Below, piece by piece: positions 53,415 through 62,246 of a stretch of DNA of 64,000 nt; the first letter of the stretch is position 1; each line of letters starts with the position of its first letter. Made by a program: the position numbers and the translations under genes. Under the pieces are notes generated by a model that did not search any database, had not been told where the DNA came from, and saw only the letters and a list, made by a program, of their open reading frames with translations. The DNA is from Edaphovirga cremea (lineage in GTDB: Bacteria > Pseudomonadota > Gammaproteobacteria > Enterobacterales > Enterobacteriaceae), in contig NZ_QOVA01000001.1 of the NCBI RefSeq assembly GCF_003332275.1, forward strand, positions 186,001 through 250,000, written 5' to 3'.

Positions 53415-54460
53415 CGCTGGCCCTCAACAAGGACATCTGGCGGGCCAACTTTTACCGCTTTTGTCAATTACTGGAACAGGAAATCCCGGGTTTGCCAAAA
53501 CTGGGCGCAACCAGCCATCCGGGAACTGATCCAGTACGATTCAGACCGTGGCCGGGGATGGGGTTTCCAGTCAGTACGCTGAAAACCGTTGAGACGGATA
53601 AAGACCATCCCGACCTTCCTCCTACCGTGCGGACCACCTTTCTGGGCATGTACGGCGTTGATTCGCCGCTCCCGGGCATGTATCTGGACGACATTGCACA
53701 GTGCCGGGAAGGGCATGAGGCGGTCACCTCCTTTCTGGATATCTTTAGCCACCGTATTACCACCCAGTATTACCGTATCTGGCGTAAATATGCCTATCCG
53801 GCTACCTTTGAGGCCGGAGGGTGTGACGCCACATCACAGTGTCTGCTGGGGCTGGTGGGTCTGGGCATTCCGGGCACGACAGAACAGGTGGCAACACCGG
53901 TATCGCGCTTTCTGGCACTGCTCGGCACCATGCGTTTACCCACCCGAAACGCCGAAGGGATCCGCGCTCTGGTCAGTCTGCTGGCTCCGGATACCCGGGC
54001 CATCATCACCGAACCCGACCCGGTCAACGCGCATATAGAAAACCGCAGCGGGCTGGGGGCCGGGAACCGCATCCGGCTGTCGCAACGGGCGACACTGGGT
54101 AAAACCGGGAAAGAGGCATGCAGTCGGGTACTGGTTACGCTGACCACAGAAAACCCCGAAGAGGCCGCTGGCTGGTTACCTGGCGGTCATCTGCATACCG
54201 ACCTGCTGGTGCTGATGCGTGTCTATCTGGGGTATCGCAGCGATGCGCGGCTGAGGCTTACCGTGCCGGTGCGACTGCTGCCTGAGCCTCGCCTGGGCAA
54301 AGGCCGACGTATCCAGCTCGGACGCACCGCCCTGCTCGGGCTGAAAGAGGGCAAACTCAGCAATAAACGGGAAACGTTGACCGTCAGTCTGGGCTGCTAC
54401 GAAGGGCTGCAATTCTCGTCATTAGCTCCAGCCGAAGACGGCCATTACCGCTTTGAATAA
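53378..54460 (+). CDS. tssG: T6SS baseplate component TssG
   Basis: 360 residues of the TssG/VasB family: WRANFYRFCQLLEQEIPGLP, TVRTTFLGMYGVDSPLPGMY, then LDIFSHRITTQYYRIWRKYA. It pairs with TssF in the baseplate wedge. Starts inside the 3' end of tssF. After its stop a 21-bp tandem near-repeat (two copies of TTTGAATAATCACTCA) precedes the second ERIC element. Confidence 0.94.
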   Translation: MAREPQSARTGLTLALNKDIWRANFYRFCQLLEQEIPGLPKLGATSHPGTDPVRFRPWPGMGFPVSTLKTVETDKDHPDLPPTVRTTFLGMYGVDSPLPGMYLDDIAQCREGHEAVTSFLDIFSHRITTQYYRIWRKYAYPATFEAGGCDATSQCLLGLVGLGIPGTTEQVATPVSRFLALLGTMRLPTRNAEGIRALVSLLAPDTRAIITEPDPVNAHIENRSGLGAGNRIRLSQRATLGKTGKEACSRVLVTLTTENPEEAAGWLPGGHLHTDLLVLMRVYLGYRSDARLRLTVPVRLLPEPRLGKGRRIQLGRTALLGLKEGKLSNKRETLTVSLGCYEGLQFSSLAPAEDGHYRFE

Positions 54461-54488
54461 TCACTCATCCATTTTGAATAATCACTCA
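54452..54488 (+). repeat. Short direct repeat at the tssG stop
   Basis: TTTGAATAATCACTCA occurs at 54452-54467, where it includes the tssG stop codon, and again at 54473-54488, a 21-bp period. It looks like a small duplication made when the adjacent ERIC element arrived. Confidence 0.7.
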
Positions 54489-54490
54489 CA

Positions 54491-54615
54491 ATCCCCAAAA
54501 TAATTCGGATTGCAGGAAGGCGGCAAGCGAACACGTCCCCGGGAGCATAGCAAACTATGTGACCGGGGCGCGTGAGTACAGCCAACGCATCTGCAATCTG
54601 AAGTATGAAGGGGAT
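54491..54615 (+). repeat. ERIC/IRU element between tssG and tssJ
   Basis: A 125-bp imperfect palindrome with ends ATCCCCAAAATAATTCGGAT and ATCTGAAGTATGAAGGGGAT. The core ACGTCCCCGGGAGCATAGC followed by AACTATGTGACCGGGGCG matches the ERIC consensus. Same family as the element at 51497 but in the opposite orientation. Confidence 0.85.
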
Positions 54616-54630
54616 TTAAGGAACTCCTGA

Positions 54631-55155
54631 ATGGCAACATTAACCCGGTGGCGGGCGCTGATGCTCATTGCCTGCTGCCTGCTTGCAGGCTGCGGTCTGA
54701 CCCAGACCGTCACGGACGGTGCGGTAAGCATGACGACATCCATCTTCTATAAAAAGATCAAAACGCTGCATCTGGATTTTTCTCCCCGCACGGCTATCAA
54801 CGCTGACGGCGAACAGACCCCGCTGGCGACCATGGTCCGCGTGTACCAGCTTAAAGACCGCAAGAGTGTGGATTCAGCCGATTACCAGACGCTGCTACGC
54901 ACCGCCGACGCGGTACTGAAAGATGACCTGCTGGCATCGAAATCCCTACTGGTGATGCCCAAAGGCAGCGTGACGCTCAATATCCCGATGGATGAAAATG
55001 CACAATTCGTGGCTGTGGTGGGGCTGTTTAACCGTCCGGACCTGAAGGACAACCGCTGGCGTCTGGTGCTGAGCCGCGACGATCTCGACCCGGACAAACC
55101 GCGCACCATTGAACTGGGCGACGGCTGGCTGAGCCTTGTGCCGGAAAAGGAGTAA
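54631..55155 (+). CDS. tssJ: T6SS outer-membrane lipoprotein TssJ
   Basis: 174 residues with a lipoprotein signal (MLIACCLLAGCGL, lipid-carrying C21) and the TssJ/VasD domain (LDFSPRTAINADGEQTPLAT, MVRVYQLKDRKSV, VVGLFNRPDLKDNRWRLVL). It anchors the TssLM complex to the outer membrane. AAGGAACTCC stands before the ATG. The second vgrG begins 4 bp after its stop. Confidence 0.95.
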   Translation: MATLTRWRALMLIACCLLAGCGLTQTVTDGAVSMTTSIFYKKIKTLHLDFSPRTAINADGEQTPLATMVRVYQLKDRKSVDSADYQTLLRTADAVLKDDLLASKSLLVMPKGSVTLNIPMDENAQFVAVVGLFNRPDLKDNRWRLVLSRDDLDPDKPRTIELGDGWLSLVPEKE

Positions 55156-55159
55156 GGTG

Positions 55160-57622
55160 ATGGATAACGGGTTACAACTTTTCGACGGACAGATCCGCTA
55201 CGTACTGGATATTAATGACAGCCCGGTCCGGCCTGATGTTTTGCGCTTTCGCGGGCGTGAAGCCTTAAGCGAGCCGTTTAGCTGGGACATCGAATTCACC
55301 ACACCGCAGTCAAACATTGCCCCTGAGCAGGTGCTGATGAAGTATGCCAGCCTGCGGATGCGCAACGGCAAGATGGTTCACGGTATTCTCACCCGGCTGG
55401 AGTGGCTCTCCACGTCTGCTGATCAGTCACATTACCGCGTCACGCTGAGTTCCCGCCTGGCGCTGTTGTCGCACAGCCGGCAGTGCGCTGTGTACCAGAA
55501 CCAGTCGGTAACGGAAGTTGTGGAGCAGGTACTGCGGTCACACGAGCTGGAAGGCGCTGATTTCGAATTTCGTCTGGAGCGTACCTACCCGCAGCGTGAA
55601 CTGATCACCCAGTGGCGTGAAACGGATTTGCAATTTATTCAGCGATTGCTCTCTGAGGTGGGGATTTACTGGCGCACAGAGATGGACAGCGCCCGGGAAC
55701 TGGACGTGGTGATATTTGCTGACAGCCAGCTTAACTATCAGTTTGATATACGCTTGCCTTACAGCGAGCCGTCCGGTCTGTACGATGGCGCGGCAGAATC
55801 GGTCTGGGGCGTGCGCACCTGGCACAACGTTGTGACGGGCAGTACCGCAACGCGGGACTATAACTACCGCACCGCCACCACCCCGCTGGATGCAATGGTC
55901 AGCCTGCGCAGCGATGCCGTGACCACCGGCGAATATTACCGCTATGCCACCCCTTATCGGGAAGCCGGTGATGACACCGACCCGGAGCCGGAAACGGAAA
56001 GCGGGGCGTTTTACGCGCGTATCCACCACGAGCGCGAACTGAATAAATCTGCCCGCATTCATCTTTTCAGTAACGCGTCACACCTCACGCCGGGTCAGGT
56101 GTTGGAGCCTCAAGGGAATGTCATTTCGGCGCTGAAAGAGGGCGTCATTATTACGCTTGCCACCTTCCGGGCCTCGCGTGATTCCCGTCTGCATGTGTCC
56201 GTGTGGGGCATGCCGTACAGCGAACGCTATAGCTTCCGTCCGGTGGAAATTGCGCGCCCGGAAATCCACGGCACACTCCCGGCCAGAATCGAAAGCCGGA
56301 AGAGAAACGACATTTACGCCTGGCTGGATGAAACGGGCCGCTACCGGGTGAAGCTGGACTTTGACCGGGAAGGGGCAGAGCAGGGTTATGCGTACCTATG
56401 GCTGCGCCAGGCCAAACCTTACTCTGGTGAAACCTACGGCTGGCATACGCCGCTTATCGACGGCACGGAGGTGGCGATTGCCTACAGCAACGGCGATATC
56501 GACCTGCCGTATATCGCCCATACGCTGCATGACTCAGCACACCCTGATCACGTAAACCGCGACAACCGCAGCCGCAATATCCTCAGAACCCCTGCAAACA
56601 ACAAATTGCGGATGGAGGACAAACGCGGGGAGGAGCATATCAAGCTCGCCACGGAATACGGTAAAACCCAACTGAACATCGGTCACCTGGTGGATACACA
56701 GGGTAAACCCCGTGGCACTGGTGCAGAGTTGCGCACCGATGAACGGGGCACGATACGCGCCGGGAAAGGGTTGTTTATCAGTGCTGACGGGCAGGCAAAA
56801 GCGCAGGGTGATGTTCTGGATATGGACGCCGCCCTGAAAGAAATCAGCCAACTGCAACATCAGCTTCAGCAGCTTGAAGTGGCCGCAGAGCAGGCCCAGG
56901 CACTGAAGGCGGATATCGACAGCCAGATACAGATGTTTGAGCAACGGCTGAAACCGCTTAATGAGGTTGTACTTTTCTCAGCACCACAGGGAATGGCGTT
57001 CACCAGCGGCGAGCATTTGCAAATGGCGGCAACGAAGAATGTTGCCATCAATGCCGGGGACGATATCAGCACCGGCGTGATGGGCAATATGACAGCCCTT
57101 GCCGGGGAGAAGCTGGGGCTATTTGCCCGAACGGGGCAACTGAGTCTGAAAGCCGGTGAAGGGCCGATAGACATGCAGGCGCAGAACGGTAATTTGCGGC
57201 TGTTTGCGGAGAAGAAACTGACACTTACTTCGGAAGGCGATATCTCCTTTGCCGGTAAGAAACGTATCACCCTGATTGGCGGTGGCAGTTATCTGAAGCT
57301 GGAGCCGGGGAAGGTGGAATATGGCACGACCGGGACGTATATGCGGAAGGTGAAGCGGACGATGGCGGCGGGAAGTAACTCGCAGCCACCGGATCTCCCA
57401 TTTTTGCCTGGGCCTAACGATATTTTCCGACGGAGTTTTATCCTGGTTGATGACAGAACCCTTCAACCAATATCAGGAATTGAGTATGTATTAACATTGC
57501 TTACGGGATCTGTTTCCAAAGGCTGTTCATGCGATAATGGTCTCACCAGTTTTGTTAGTCACTCGGAGGAGACAGAAGTCGAATTAAGTATTTTAAAGCA
57601 AGAGTCATTATTTATAGGGTAA
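55160..57622 (+). CDS. vgrG: T6SS spike protein VgrG (TssI), second copy
   Basis: From ATG 55160 the protein has 820 residues with the full VgrG layout (VRPDVLRFRGREALSEPFSW, NQSVTEVVEQVLRSHELEGA, IYAWLDETGRYRVKLDFDRE, RMEDKRGEEHIKLATEYGKT). It is closely related to the first copy over long blocks. The C-terminal about 70 residues after LPFLPGPNDIFRRSFILVDD are different: AT-rich, with VLTLLTGSVSKGCSCDNG, resembling a transthyretin-like cargo adaptor. It precedes the DUF6402-type gene by 4 bp, so that protein is the likely cargo. Confidence 0.94.
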   Translation: MDNGLQLFDGQIRYVLDINDSPVRPDVLRFRGREALSEPFSWDIEFTTPQSNIAPEQVLMKYASLRMRNGKMVHGILTRLEWLSTSADQSHYRVTLSSRLALLSHSRQCAVYQNQSVTEVVEQVLRSHELEGADFEFRLERTYPQRELITQWRETDLQFIQRLLSEVGIYWRTEMDSARELDVVIFADSQLNYQFDIRLPYSEPSGLYDGAAESVWGVRTWHNVVTGSTATRDYNYRTATTPLDAMVSLRSDAVTTGEYYRYATPYREAGDDTDPEPETESGAFYARIHHERELNKSARIHLFSNASHLTPGQVLEPQGNVISALKEGVIITLATFRASRDSRLHVSVWGMPYSERYSFRPVEIARPEIHGTLPARIESRKRNDIYAWLDETGRYRVKLDFDREGAEQGYAYLWLRQAKPYSGETYGWHTPLIDGTEVAIAYSNGDIDLPYIAHTLHDSAHPDHVNRDNRSRNILRTPANNKLRMEDKRGEEHIKLATEYGKTQLNIGHLVDTQGKPRGTGAELRTDERGTIRAGKGLFISADGQAKAQGDVLDMDAALKEISQLQHQLQQLEVAAEQAQALKADIDSQIQMFEQRLKPLNEVVLFSAPQGMAFTSGEHLQMAATKNVAINAGDDISTGVMGNMTALAGEKLGLFARTGQLSLKAGEGPIDMQAQNGNLRLFAEKKLTLTSEGDISFAGKKRITLIGGGSYLKLEPGKVEYGTTGTYMRKVKRTMAAGSNSQPPDLPFLPGPNDIFRRSFILVDDRTLQPISGIEYVLTLLTGSVSKGCSCDNGLTSFVSHSEETEVELSILKQESLFIG

Positions 57623-57626
57623 CCTT

Positions 57627-58616
57627 ATGGCTGATGTGAAAATAAAGTCAATGCTAACCGATAAGAGTGAAAGCCAACAAAAAGTTCCGATTAAGATTTT
57701 CAAAATAACAGACATTCCTGGTGTGATGGAAAAAAAAGGTTGGATTGAGTCAGCTCGCTTTATGCGGAAATGGTTCTATGATCCATTTTACGAGATGAGT
57801 AAAAAAGAAAAATCAAATAAAGTTGATATGCATGAAATAGATAAGCAACACATACTCGACGATCTATCCTTTGAGTGGCTTTACACAGCATCCAATAGGG
57901 TTGGCCCCGTTATCGATGAAGTAGTGCGGAACATATCCCATGTGCGTGAATATAATTGTTACCTTGGAAGGGTTGAGGGTCTAACCAAGCAATTGTCGAA
58001 TGGGTTAATTGCTTTGATCAGTAGATTGGAGCAATTGGGTCTTATTGATTTAAAGAACAAAGTTATCAAGAGCAATGTCTTGGATTTTAGCAAATTATCT
58101 GCGATTGAACTTGATAAAACAAGTCAGTTCAATTATTTTCCAATAGGAAGTATGTTGTGGGAAAAGGCGGCTGATGAATTGGATGATGTGTATGGAGCAT
58201 TGGGTTCATTTATAATTAAGATTGCATTTTTAAATATGATAATAACAAAAGATAAGATAGGTTTTTTCAAAATGGAGATAAGTGAGATCGGGTTGTATGT
58301 CAGAGATACTTATGAGTTCATGAATGATGGTGATGATCAACCGCTTGGTTACTGGGGGTGGGATAATGTGTTTAAACCAGGTATCATAAGTGAATTATTT
58401 GAAAAAAATAAGATAAGTCAAGATGGCAAAGATTATTATAGAGTTACGAGTGGATCATTTATACAGTATAGAGAGAAATGCAAGGGAGAAGGTCGCAATA
58501 CAACTGGGGATTTTTTTGTATATTCTACAGTGAAAAAAATACCTGTGGATATAGTCATTCATTTGAGTGGGGTAGATTTAGACGAGTATGCGGCAAGGAG
58601 TAACAGGAATGTATAA
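57627..58616 (+). CDS. DUF6402-type putative T6SS effector
   Basis: 329 residues: FKITDIPGVMEKKGWIESAR, MRKWFYDPFYEM, DDVYGALGSFIIKIAFLN, EIGLYVRDTYEFMNDGDDQP, then FFVYSTVKKIPVDIVIHL. These blocks match DUF6402 proteins that follow VgrG genes in Enterobacterales. No catalytic motif, signal peptide or membrane segment is visible, so the toxic activity, if any, is unknown. AT-rich like the end of the upstream vgrG and the following gene, with which it overlaps by eight bases, pointing to one transferable cassette. Confidence 0.78.
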   Translation: MADVKIKSMLTDKSESQQKVPIKIFKITDIPGVMEKKGWIESARFMRKWFYDPFYEMSKKEKSNKVDMHEIDKQHILDDLSFEWLYTASNRVGPVIDEVVRNISHVREYNCYLGRVEGLTKQLSNGLIALISRLEQLGLIDLKNKVIKSNVLDFSKLSAIELDKTSQFNYFPIGSMLWEKAADELDDVYGALGSFIIKIAFLNMIITKDKIGFFKMEISEIGLYVRDTYEFMNDGDDQPLGYWGWDNVFKPGIISELFEKNKISQDGKDYYRVTSGSFIQYREKCKGEGRNTTGDFFVYSTVKKIPVDIVIHLSGVDLDEYAARSNRNV

Positions 58617-59007
58617 TTCAATAAAATTAATAATGAATTTTTTCTTGCTAGTGTGTGTTTTAGTATCGCTCACTCTTTTTGCAATAAAGATTCTGGCCTA
58701 TAAAAATGCAAAGCCAAGCGAAAAAGTATGGAATGTTTATAAGTCTTGTTATTTTGTTTCGTACATCCCTAACTACAAACCTTATGGAGGAATTGGACGA
58801 GTTTTGCGTCTGTTCTCCAATCAATCTTTTTTTGTTGTTTATAATAAATCCGGTGAAGAATTGAGAAGTTCCGCTTGGTATTTCTGGGAGTATCAGTTCT
58901 CTGATTTAGTTGCACCTGGATGGTCTGGCATTGATTTTTTATATCCATCCGACCATGCTCTTTCTGGATGGACTTTCCGTGAATGCGGAGCTTCACAACA
59001 ATCATGA
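58609..59007 (+). CDS. DUF6201-like membrane protein, putative immunity
   Basis: 132 residues from ATG 58609, which overlaps the end of the DUF6402-type gene. One membrane helix near 8-28 (MNFFLLVCVLVSLTLFAIKI) is followed by a conserved-looking soluble part: KPSEKVWNVYKSCYF, NYKPYGGIGRVLRLF, FVVYNKSGEELRSSAWYFWE. This pattern agrees with DUF6201 proteins as I recall them, which pair with DUF6402 genes. Position and membrane anchor suggest immunity. The 3' end lies directly before vgrG debris. Confidence 0.7.
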   Translation: MYNSIKLIMNFFLLVCVLVSLTLFAIKILAYKNAKPSEKVWNVYKSCYFVSYIPNYKPYGGIGRVLRLFSNQSFFVVYNKSGEELRSSAWYFWEYQFSDLVAPGWSGIDFLYPSDHALSGWTFRECGASQQS

Positions 59008-59027
59008 AAAGAAAATTAGCTTCGCTC

Positions 59028-59240
59028 TGATGAGGGATCTGCGCGGTGAGGAGCATATCAAGTTCGCCACAGATACAGTAACGAGGCATAGGGCGAGATG
59101 CTGGATATGGTGCGGCGCTGAAGAAAATCGACCAGCTTAACCAGTAGCTTGAAATGGCGGCAGAGCAGACCCGTGTGCTGAAGGCGGATATCGACAGCCA
59201 GATACAAATGTTTGAGCAACGGTTGAAACCGCTCACTCGT
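59028..59240 (+). pseudogene. vgrG fragments (recombination scar)
   Basis: Broken pieces of the vgrG 3' region are readable in several frames: RGEEHIKFATDTV (compare RGEEHIKLATEYG in the second vgrG) and, after stops, VLKADIDSQIQMFEQRLKPL, nearly identical in DNA to 56900-56960. Most of the sequence between is deleted. It shows that a vgrG-linked cassette once stood here or was exchanged by homologous recombination. Confidence 0.82.
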
Positions 59241-59544
59241 ACTTAATTATAACTAAAGATGGAAAAGGGAAAATGACACCAAAAAAAGATGATAAAGAAC
59301 ACAACATCGAACGTAAGTTACTATATGTAAATAATGAAAAATATGCCGCAGATGCATACAGAGTGCTTTCATAGGATGACGATGCTCAAATTCTCTTGTA
59401 GACGTTTCCCTCTGTCATTCCCTCCAAAAGGGGAGGGTGACTGGAAAAACAATCTTCAGGGTGGAAATGGTTCATATCCGGCTGTTAATGTGGTGGAGAA
59501 GGAGAATGATATACCAGCCATCTCTTTAGGAGTACCAATATCAA
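59241..59544 (+). other. Remnant-rich stretch after vgrG debris
   Basis: Contains a 33-codon frame from ATG 59273 (MTPKKDDKEHNIERKLLYVN ... VLS) and an 82-codon frame at 59334-59582 whose C-terminal part (PAVNVVEKENDIPAISLGVP) looks protein-like. Neither has a full-length look. They may be ends of a lost effector. Confidence 0.35.
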
Positions 59545-60104
59545 ATGAGGAGTTTAGTAGGTATGCTATTTGGAACAGATAAATCCACCTCAATAACAAA
59601 TAAACTTATTATTGGTTTTTTCTGTGGTGTATTATACCGAACGCTATCTCTGTTCCTGGAAATGTTTGTAATGATCTTCCGCACTCCACATAAAGTGTAT
59701 TACACTACAAATATTTTCATTTTCTATTCTTTTATTCTAATGTGGGTTGCATTTTTTTAACCCCATTCCTTAGAATGAAGACCGGAGTTATGATGTCGAT
59801 TTTTCTTGTGTGCTATCTTTGGTATGAATTTTGGAACAATAAATTACCTTTACGCTCGGTGCTATTTTTATTTTCTGCACTATCTACTTATGTTTTTCTA
59901 TTTGCAAGTTCTTATACTGGTGGAAATTATTATGTTAATAAATTTATTTCAGGGTTTCTGGGCGGAATACCTTTGATTGTTGTTACTTATTATCCGTTTT
60001 ACTTATATATGGAAACCTATCATTTTCGTATCTTGTCGATATCGATTGCTAGCTTTGTTTCGTTCGTTATATTATTAGTATGGATTTCAAAAAAATATCA
60101 ATAA
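59545..60104 (+). pseudogene. Polytopic membrane protein split by a frameshift in a T-run
   Basis: Two adjacent frames read as one protein: MLFGTDKSTSITNKLIIGFF ... FYSFILMWVAFF, then a stop, and in the next frame LTPFLRMKTGVMMSIFLVCY ... VILLVWISKKYQ. The break is in a run of seven T at 59752-59758; one more T would join them into about 185 residues with five to six membrane helices. Position after a VgrG cassette suggests a former immunity protein or other cargo-linked membrane protein. AT-rich. Family unknown. Confidence 0.62.
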
Positions 60105-60197
60105 GTTATATCCACTCGATGTCGCTGTCAGATTTACATAGGTTAATTATGTATTAACCCTTACAAATTAGAATCCCCCATTAAATATATTTACTAT

Positions 60198-60647
60198 ATG
60201 AACAGAAAACCCCCCTCACTGTATGAAATTCTCACTGGAAACTTCACGGGTGACTTACCCCTTGAAGCCGTTAATGAAGAAGAACAGGTAATTTTATCTG
60301 TACTGGATAATATCCAGCGAGTCCTGAATTCACGCGCCGGTACACTATCTCATTTGCCTGATTACGGAATACCCGACATGACTAAAATTCTGCAAGGCAT
60401 GCCTGGGACCGCTCATGAATTGAGAGACATCCTTGCCGGTGTATTGTTGCGTTACGAACCGCGTTTGCAGTCGCTGGATGTCACTCTTCTTGAACAGGAT
60501 GTTCCTGGCGAGTTGCGTTATGCCATCGATGCCGAACTGAAAGGGGTTGGCCTGATCCGCTACGGCACAGAATTTATGCCAGAGGGTAAAGTGATGCTCA
60601 GGTATTTGAAACAGCAAAATTACCTGGAAAAGAGCCAGTTTATTTAA
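60198..60647 (+). CDS. tssE: T6SS baseplate component TssE (gp25-like)
   Basis: 149 residues: PSLYEILTGNFTGDLP, a VLDNIQRVLNSRAGTLSHLP block, DYGIPDMTKILQGMPG and a C-terminal gp25-type domain. TssE is the baseplate protein that starts sheath growth. The ribosome site is poor and the start lies after the decayed cassette, so its translation may now depend on a new promoter or read-through. Full length. Confidence 0.93.
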   Translation: MNRKPPSLYEILTGNFTGDLPLEAVNEEEQVILSVLDNIQRVLNSRAGTLSHLPDYGIPDMTKILQGMPGTAHELRDILAGVLLRYEPRLQSLDVTLLEQDVPGELRYAIDAELKGVGLIRYGTEFMPEGKVMLRYLKQQNYLEKSQFI

Positions 60648-60681
60648 TCCCCAAACAATCCACATTCAAAACGGATATCAC

Positions 60682-62043
60682 ATGTCCCCTGCATACGAAC
60701 GCCACCTGAAAACGGGGAGCGATCCCCGCACAATACCATATTACTCGGCACTACGTGATGAACTCGGCAAGCTTTCCCATCCGGCTCGGCCAGACGTCAA
60801 CTGGCGTTATGTCGAGAAATTAGCCCTGAATATTTTTGACAGCAACGGCGTCGACCTACAGACGGCTGCATGGTACACACTTGCCAGAACGCAGTTGGCG
60901 GGTATTTATGGGTTCAATGAAGGTCTGGCTATTCTGGATGCGCTTATCCGTTACCAGTGGTCAGCAATGTGGCCTACATCGGCACACGCTAGAATTGAGA
61001 TAATCAGCAGTCTGAGCAAACGTCTTCAGCAGGTATTCCGGACGCTGACGCTCCAGCGAGCGGATCTTGTGGCCCTGTACCAAAGTGAAAGATTACTGAC
61101 AACTACAGGGGAAGCCCTACAACGCCTGGAGCTTCACAACGCCGCCGGTACCGACACTCTTCGTCAAATGCTGCAAAACAGCATGGTCAGACTTGAAAAT
61201 AGTGATGCACCTGCGACCAATGCTGAGAATCAATCTTCTGCTGTCAGCTTGCCCGTCCATGTCGTGAATCCAGCACCTGAAGAAGGCGGCTCACGTTGGG
61301 TATATGTCGTGCATTCTCAACCCACCGTTGATGTCGACATTAAAACGGAATCCCCGAAGCGTATCACTCCGGCCAGGGCTTTTCTCAGCGGCTTGTTGAC
61401 CGCAACTGTATTCGGCATGCTCGGCTTTAAGGTTGTCCCTGAATTGCTAAGTCATCCCGAAGAAAAAGCACTGATGTCTTCAGTCTCAGTGCTACCAACC
61501 ACTTTACCTGTTCCGGTTACTGTCCAGCTTCATCAGCGTGACCCCGCGTGGCTTCAGCAAAACGATATATATGGTAGGGAACTGAATGAACGTCTGGAAG
61601 AACTCAGCAAGCTCCCACCGTACTGGCCGCTACAGTATGGCAGCCAACTAGTTGAGCAAACCAGGCATCTCTATCCCGGTTCAGAACTGGCGAATAACGC
61701 CTTGAATAGCTGGCGGTCGATGATGCTCGCAAATTCATTGCCTGAAGCAAGCAAGGGTGGATGGCATCAGGGAGTCACTGAATTACAGAAACTCCAGGAA
61801 AGGCTAAACCAACTGGATGAGAAAAAGGGCAAGTACCTGACAGTCAGCGAGCTCAAAACTGCTGTTTTCACAATATCAAAATCGCTCAATGACAGCGTCC
61901 CGGCTGAAGAATTGATACGACAATTGCAAAGTCACCCATCCGATCAGCCCTTGCCTCAGGCCCTCCTTAACCAGACAGACCTTCAGCTCCGGCAACTGGT
62001 GAACAGCTACATGATGATCAGAACAAACTACGGCAAAAAATAG
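60682..62043 (+). CDS. ImpA_N/VasL-domain protein (TagA-like)
   Basis: 453 residues: an ImpA_N domain at the start (HLKTGSDPRTIPYYSALRDE, LARTQLAGIYGFNEGLAILD), one membrane helix near 230-250 (AFLSGLLTATVFGMLGFKVV) and a VasL-type C-terminal part (ELQKLQERLNQLDEKKGKYL). In enteroaggregative E. coli the TagA protein with this layout stops and caps the growing sheath at the far membrane. It is the last gene of the T6SS locus. Confidence 0.85.
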   Translation: MSPAYERHLKTGSDPRTIPYYSALRDELGKLSHPARPDVNWRYVEKLALNIFDSNGVDLQTAAWYTLARTQLAGIYGFNEGLAILDALIRYQWSAMWPTSAHARIEIISSLSKRLQQVFRTLTLQRADLVALYQSERLLTTTGEALQRLELHNAAGTDTLRQMLQNSMVRLENSDAPATNAENQSSAVSLPVHVVNPAPEEGGSRWVYVVHSQPTVDVDIKTESPKRITPARAFLSGLLTATVFGMLGFKVVPELLSHPEEKALMSSVSVLPTTLPVPVTVQLHQRDPAWLQQNDIYGRELNERLEELSKLPPYWPLQYGSQLVEQTRHLYPGSELANNALNSWRSMMLANSLPEASKGGWHQGVTELQKLQERLNQLDEKKGKYLTVSELKTAVFTISKSLNDSVPAEELIRQLQSHPSDQPLPQALLNQTDLQLRQLVNSYMMIRTNYGKK

Positions 62044-62055
62044 AATATCCGACCA

Positions 62056-62169
62056 ATGCATCTTCTCTATCCCACCAGTCGAAGACCCACTGCCAAATTG
62101 CAAAGCTTTGTGGATGCATTGGTTAAGGAATTCGGCCCATCCATCATTTACAAAAGCAATATGTCGTAA
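62056..62169 (+). pseudogene. 3' tail of a LysR-family regulator gene
   Basis: 38 codons read MHLLYPTSRRPTAKLQSFVD, ALVKEFGPS, the typical last residues of LysR-type regulators (YP..R..P.++..F+D.L). The rest of the gene is absent; the T6SS gene before it ends 13 bp upstream. This marks a deletion or insertion junction at the right end of the T6SS locus. Confidence 0.75.
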
Positions 62170-62246
62170 AATGACGATCTGGCGTAATCTCTTCCTCCAG
62201 GAACGACGAAATTTCAGCCATTCGGCTTTATCTGAGGAGAAATAAT

